DNA from: Bradyrhizobium diazoefficiens USDA 110
GTDB taxonomy: Bacteria > Pseudomonadota > Alphaproteobacteria > Rhizobiales > Xanthobacteraceae
Assembly (NCBI RefSeq): GCF_000011365.1
Contig: NC_004463.1
Span: 6,992,001-7,056,000 of the forward strand
Direction of reading: 5' to 3'
DNA: 64,000 nt
In this document: positions 61,020-64,000 of the stretch, piece after piece
Position numbering within the stretch: position 1 is the stretch's first letter
Layout of the letters: each line of letters starts with the position of its first letter
Position numbers and translations under genes: made by a program
The notes under the pieces: generated by a model
What the model was told of the DNA's origin: nothing
Seen by the model: only the letters and a program-made list of their open reading frames with translations
Databases searched by the model: none

Positions 61020-62333
61020 TCAGCTCTTCAGCAGTTCGAGTTTGCGCTCAGCCTTGATTTCGGGCGCCGTGCTGTTGCTCGTGATGTAGAGATGCGGCTT
61101 TCCGCCGTCCTCGACATGCCACTGTCCGCCGACCACCCGGATTTTCGAGACATTGGCGATTCCGCTTCCACCGAAGTCGAGATTTCCGATGACCGTGTCG
61201 GTCTTCAGCTTGCGCAGGCTCTCGACGACCTTGTTGGGAGATTTCGGATCGCCGCTTGCCTTCAAAGCTTGAACGCCGGCCTCGAACAAGGCGTGCGCGA
61301 CGCCGATCGGTTGCGTCCACTCCCGCTTGGTCGCTTGCTGATAGGAGGCCGCAAGCTCAGCAGCAGTTTGCCCGGTCAGGCTCGAGCGGAACGGGTAGCT
61401 CGGGAGCCACCAAATTTCCGTCGACATGCCCTCCGCGCGCGGACCCAGCGCCGCCACGCCGCCCGGGAAGAGCAACGCTTTCGCAACGGTACAAACCTTC
61501 GGCTTGAATCCCATCTGGGCAGATTGATTCAGGAAGGTCGCCCACTCCGGCGGATTGAACAGACCGGTGACGATCTCCACGCCTTCCTTCTTGAAGGCCT
61601 GGATGTGGGTCGAGAAGTCGTCTGCTCCGACCGGGAAGCGGCCGACATCGACGATCTTGTAGCCGGCCTTGGCGAACGCGCCCGGCATGCCGAGCTTCGC
61701 ATCGCCCATGGCGTTGCCGGGAACGTCGTTCGAGAAGACGGAGCCGACGACCTTGTTGGTGTCTGCGTCCTTCCAGATGTCGAGATAGACGGCCGCAATA
61801 TCCTCGATCCCCCAGAAGAAATGAAACACGTTCTTGAAGCCCTTGGCCGGATCGCCCTTCATCGGGAACATCCACGCCTGCCACGGGCCCATCGTCGAAA
61901 TGCAGGGAACGCCGTTGAGCTCGCATTGCTGCGATACGGCCGGGCCAATCGAGACCTGTGCGAGCATCAGGTCGATGTTCTCCTTGTTGATCAGCTCGGC
62001 GGCGAGATTGGACTGCCGATCCGGGCTGCTCTGATCGTCGCGCGCGATGATCTCGACCTCATATTTCGATCCTCCCACCGACAACCCGCCGGCGAGCGAC
62101 TTCCTGACCTGATCGAGAATGAAATCGTCCGCCTCGGCGAACGGCGCGAACGGCCCGGTCTTCGGACTGATGTAGCCGATGCGAATTTTCTTGTCGGCGG
62201 CAGCCCACGCGCGACCGGTCGAGCCGAGCGTCGCCCCTGCCGTCAACGCCGCGGCGGCCTTGAGAAAATCGCGTCGCGCAGGGTCGGCAATACCGGTCTC
62301 GGGGACAAGACTGGGGTTGATCTTCGAAACCAC
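61020..62333 (-). CDS. Liv-type periplasmic substrate-binding protein
   Basis: The start is GTG 62331-62333 after GGAGAGCATTC; the frame extends far upstream without similarity. The 437-residue precursor has a twin-arginine signal (RRDFLKAAAALTAGATLGST, about 21-40) and cleavage near AWAAA. The mature part is a family 6 binding protein (IRIGYISPKTGPFAPFAEAD, IARDDQSSPDRQSNLAAELI), with YQQATKREWTQPIGVAHALF. It leads the leftward nitrilase operon and probably binds the nitrile-derived or aromatic substrate. A divergent AraC gene lies 288 bp away. Confidence 0.86.
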   Translation of the reverse strand: MVSKINPSLVPETGIADPARRDFLKAAAALTAGATLGSTGRAWAAADKKIRIGYISPKTGPFAPFAEADDFILDQVRKSLAGGLSVGGSKYEVEIIARDDQSSPDRQSNLAAELINKENIDLMLAQVSIGPAVSQQCELNGVPCISTMGPWQAWMFPMKGDPAKGFKNVFHFFWGIEDIAAVYLDIWKDADTNKVVGSVFSNDVPGNAMGDAKLGMPGAFAKAGYKIVDVGRFPVGADDFSTHIQAFKKEGVEIVTGLFNPPEWATFLNQSAQMGFKPKVCTVAKALLFPGGVAALGPRAEGMSTEIWWLPSYPFRSSLTGQTAAELAASYQQATKREWTQPIGVAHALFEAGVQALKASGDPKSPNKVVESLRKLKTDTVIGNLDFGGSGIANVSKIRVVGGQWHVEDGGKPHLYITSNSTAPEIKAERKLELLKS

Positions 62334-62621
62334 GAATGCTCTCCGATGCAAAGATGCTGACCGAATTGACGGGCCCACATTGGTCAGCTCTGCCGAAGGC
62401 AGCTTGGTTCGGACGGAACAGAAACTTGTCTGAAACGGCTGGACGAGGTCCCCGCGCCACGGGAAAACAATCCGGGCCAACCCGGGAAATTGGCATATTT
62501 CGTGCTTGATCGCCCCCGAAATTGAGCAATAAACTTCACACTGGCGGATGATCCTGTCAGCGATCGACCGCCGAAGGGGCACCCAAGAACCCCATCGTAA
62601 CGGATCGAGGGGAATCAAGAG

Positions 62622-63617
62622 ATGCTTCTGGAAGCCACAAAGGCTGCTGCGATGCAGCCGTGCTTCGCCTCGACGGCGAGCCTTCCGCCGCGAGAGCGCT
62701 TCGACTATTGGCACGACGTTGTGAGCCGCAACCTCGTCGACCTGGACTTCCGGCTGGTCGGCGAAGCTCAGTTCGATGCGAGCTTCCACTCCACACCGAT
62801 CAATGGTCTCGACCTATGCCGGATCAAGGCTTCTCCCCATGTGGCTCAGCGAAGCACCGAAGGCATCTTACGCGCAGACCACTCGATGCTGGTGTTCAAC
62901 TTCGTCCTGTCGGGCTCGTTGGTCGCCGAGCAGGATGGGCGCTTGGCGCACTTGAAGCCCGGCGACGGCGCGCTCTGTGACGCAACGCGACCGTACAAGC
63001 TTTCCTCGCAAGAGGCGTTCGAGCTCGCCTCCATTCGGGTCCCCCGCGAGCAGTGCATCGGCAGGATTCCGCACCTGAACCGTCTCTCGGCGTGCAATTT
63101 GGGTGAACGATCCGAGCTCGCGCCAATGGTCTTTGGCTACTTGTCGCATCTCGTCGATCGTGCGCCCCATCTCACGAGCCGCGCAGCCGGCCTCAAGATA
63201 TCGCAGAACTTCAAGGACCTTCTGCTCGCCCTGCTCGCGGAATTGGCGGACTCCTGCGCCTCCTCGCTTACCGAATATCGGAGCCTGGCTCTGATGAGGA
63301 TCAAGGAGACGGTCGAGCGCAACGTTCACGATCCCGACCTGACACCGTCGACGATCGCAGCCGAACTCAAGCTGTCGGCACGATACATCAACCAGTTGCT
63401 CGAAACCGAGGGGACCTCGTTGTCGCGCTACATATGGTCAAGGCGGCTCAATCGCTGTGCGGAACAGCTCAAGGACCCGGCTCTGCGCGCGCGCGGCGTG
63501 TCCCAGATCGCGATGGACAACGGGTTCAACGATCTGAGCCATTTCAGCAAGGCGTTCCGGATCAAGTTCGGTATGGCGCCGCGCGACTATAGAAACGGTC
63601 TGGCGATGCAATCCTGA
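62622..63617 (+). CDS. AraC-family regulator with cupin-like sensor domain
   Basis: A 331-residue protein. The N-terminal AraC-binding-like domain covers about 20-200 (PPRERFDYWHDVVSRNLVDL is typical of FeaR/AlkS/NitR-like regulators). The C-terminal double HTH spans about 225-328: ALMRIKETVERNVHDPDLTP, AAELKLSARYINQLLETEGT, and the AraC signature SQIAMDNGFNDLSHFSKAFR. It is divergent from the Liv/nitrilase/mandelate operon. AraC-type activators are known for nitrilase genes (for example NitR of Rhodococcus), which fits a role as its nitrile-responsive activator. Confidence 0.86.
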   Translation: MLLEATKAAAMQPCFASTASLPPRERFDYWHDVVSRNLVDLDFRLVGEAQFDASFHSTPINGLDLCRIKASPHVAQRSTEGILRADHSMLVFNFVLSGSLVAEQDGRLAHLKPGDGALCDATRPYKLSSQEAFELASIRVPREQCIGRIPHLNRLSACNLGERSELAPMVFGYLSHLVDRAPHLTSRAAGLKISQNFKDLLLALLAELADSCASSLTEYRSLALMRIKETVERNVHDPDLTPSTIAAELKLSARYINQLLETEGTSLSRYIWSRRLNRCAEQLKDPALRARGVSQIAMDNGFNDLSHFSKAFRIKFGMAPRDYRNGLAMQS

Positions 63618-63674
63618 TGTCGCCGCGTTGCCTCTCTGGCATCACTTTGAGCCGAGGCAACTGCTTGGGCCAGG

Positions 63675-64000
63675 TCATACCGTGAGGTGCGCGAGAATCT
63701 GCCGCCGATCGAGCTCGGACGCCGCCGCGCTCAAGACGATTTCTCCGTGGTCCATGATCACGATCCGGTCGGCCACTCGATCGACTAATGTCAGGTTCTG
63801 TTCAACGACTAGAAACGACGCCCCGGCTTCCTTCTGCGCGAGCATGAGTTCTGCCATGCGAACGACGTTCTCGAACTGAACCCCCTCGGTCGGCTCGTCG
63901 ATGATCGCCATCGCCGATCCCTCCGAGAGGCCCCGCACAAAGGACAGCAGCTTCTTCTCGCCGCCGGAGAGCGTTCCGGCGTGCTGGCCGCGGCGTTCGG
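63675..64000 (-). CDS. Liv/Urt-type ABC importer ATPase, C-terminal part
   Basis: The gene runs off the right edge. The visible 107 codons read ERRGQHAGTLSGGEKKLLSF (ABC signature), AMAIIDEPTEGVQFENVVRM (Walker B, with the EPTEGVQ of UrtE/LivF-like ATPases), SFLVVEQNLTLVDRVADRIV (switch region with Gln in place of His, usual for LivF) and an ordinary C-terminus. It belongs to a further leftward importer operon beyond the window, convergent with the AraC gene. Confidence 0.85.
   Translation of the reverse strand, partial: ERRGQHAGTLSGGEKKLLSFVRGLSEGSAMAIIDEPTEGVQFENVVRMAELMLAQKEAGASFLVVEQNLTLVDRVADRIVIMDHGEIVLSAAASELDRRQILAHLTV

Noticed and set aside
61014..62360. A plus-strand open frame of 448 codons
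   Set aside because: Antisense shadow of the Liv-type binding-protein gene, which has a Tat signal and a full domain.
62491..62507. Sigma-54 promoter (TGGCAT...TGCTT with GG-N10-GC spacing) ahead of the AraC gene
   Set aside because: The -24/-12 boxes are only a partial match, AraC genes seldom use sigma-54 and no enhancer-binding protein is nearby; too weak to list.
1..64000. CRISPR arrays, rRNA genes, phage structural genes, toxin-antitoxin or defence systems
   Set aside because: No regularly spaced repeats, rRNA-like stretches or recognisable defence or phage protein motifs were seen on either strand.

Overview
The window looks like an alphaproteobacterial chromosome of the Bradyrhizobium type. 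Signs are high GC, dense Liv/Gln/Mal-type ABC uptake operons for plant-derived acids, the gagcatgatc/gatcatgctc house repeat at 15431-15476, and typical IS630 and LexA-like remnants at the left edge. The species call is inference from sequence style.

Layout. Positions 1-2579 are old chromosome or scar: the tail of a NuoB/HycG-like subunit, two decayed mobile-DNA remnants, a small XRE regulator and a spermidine-synthase-like methyltransferase. At 2580-2625 lies the 3' half of a tRNA-Lys(CUU) gene (minus strand). The same 46 bp recurs with one mismatch at 55016-55061. A tyrosine integrase (2803-4161) sits just inside the left copy. Together they outline a 52.4 kb integrative element with no conjugation genes visible, loaded with catabolic cassettes. 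Neither copy has the 5' half of the tRNA, so the intact gene should lie beyond the window and 55062-64000 may belong to a second, tandem element.

Inside the element, left to right: (A) 4206-14490, a sugar or polyol cassette with a MalEFGK-type importer, Zn-dehydrogenase, PfkB kinase, LacD-type aldolase, enolase-superfamily enzyme, SDR and LacI repressor; (B) 15476-28497, one long leftward operon with a branched-chain-type (Liv) importer, CoA transferase, crotonase, HMG-CoA-lyase-like enzyme, acyl-CoA dehydrogenase, MmgE/PrpD, metallo-hydrolase, FAH-family and SDR enzymes; (C) 28888-37309, a beta-oxidation-like cassette with an ADP-forming acyl-CoA ligase, acyl-CoA dehydrogenase, MaoC hydratase, MFE2-type SDR, citryl-CoA-lyase-like enzyme and a TctC binding protein, with a divergent LacI regulator whose likely operator also occurs ahead of operon B; (D) 37446-39646, a decaying CoA-transferase / Zn-ribbon / AMP-ligase cluster; then IclR and LysR genes that overlap at their starts; (E) 41650-50981, a quinate/shikimate-type operon (AroQ, QsuD-like, second AroE, Gfo/Idh, polar-amino-acid-type importer) joined to a CoA transferase, MaoC, VOC protein and ketopantoate-reductase-like enzyme, under a divergent LysR with a 15 bp palindrome; (F) 52523-54728, a second importer set that lacks its ATPase.

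Right of the second repeat: an arylacetonitrilase next to an (S)-mandelate-dehydrogenase-like flavoenzyme, fed by a complete Liv importer and flanked by an AraC regulator. This suggests nitrile to hydroxy acid to keto acid conversion. The window ends inside another Liv-type ATPase. Overall it reads as an accessory region for scavenging plant-derived sugars, organic acids, quinate-like acids and nitriles.
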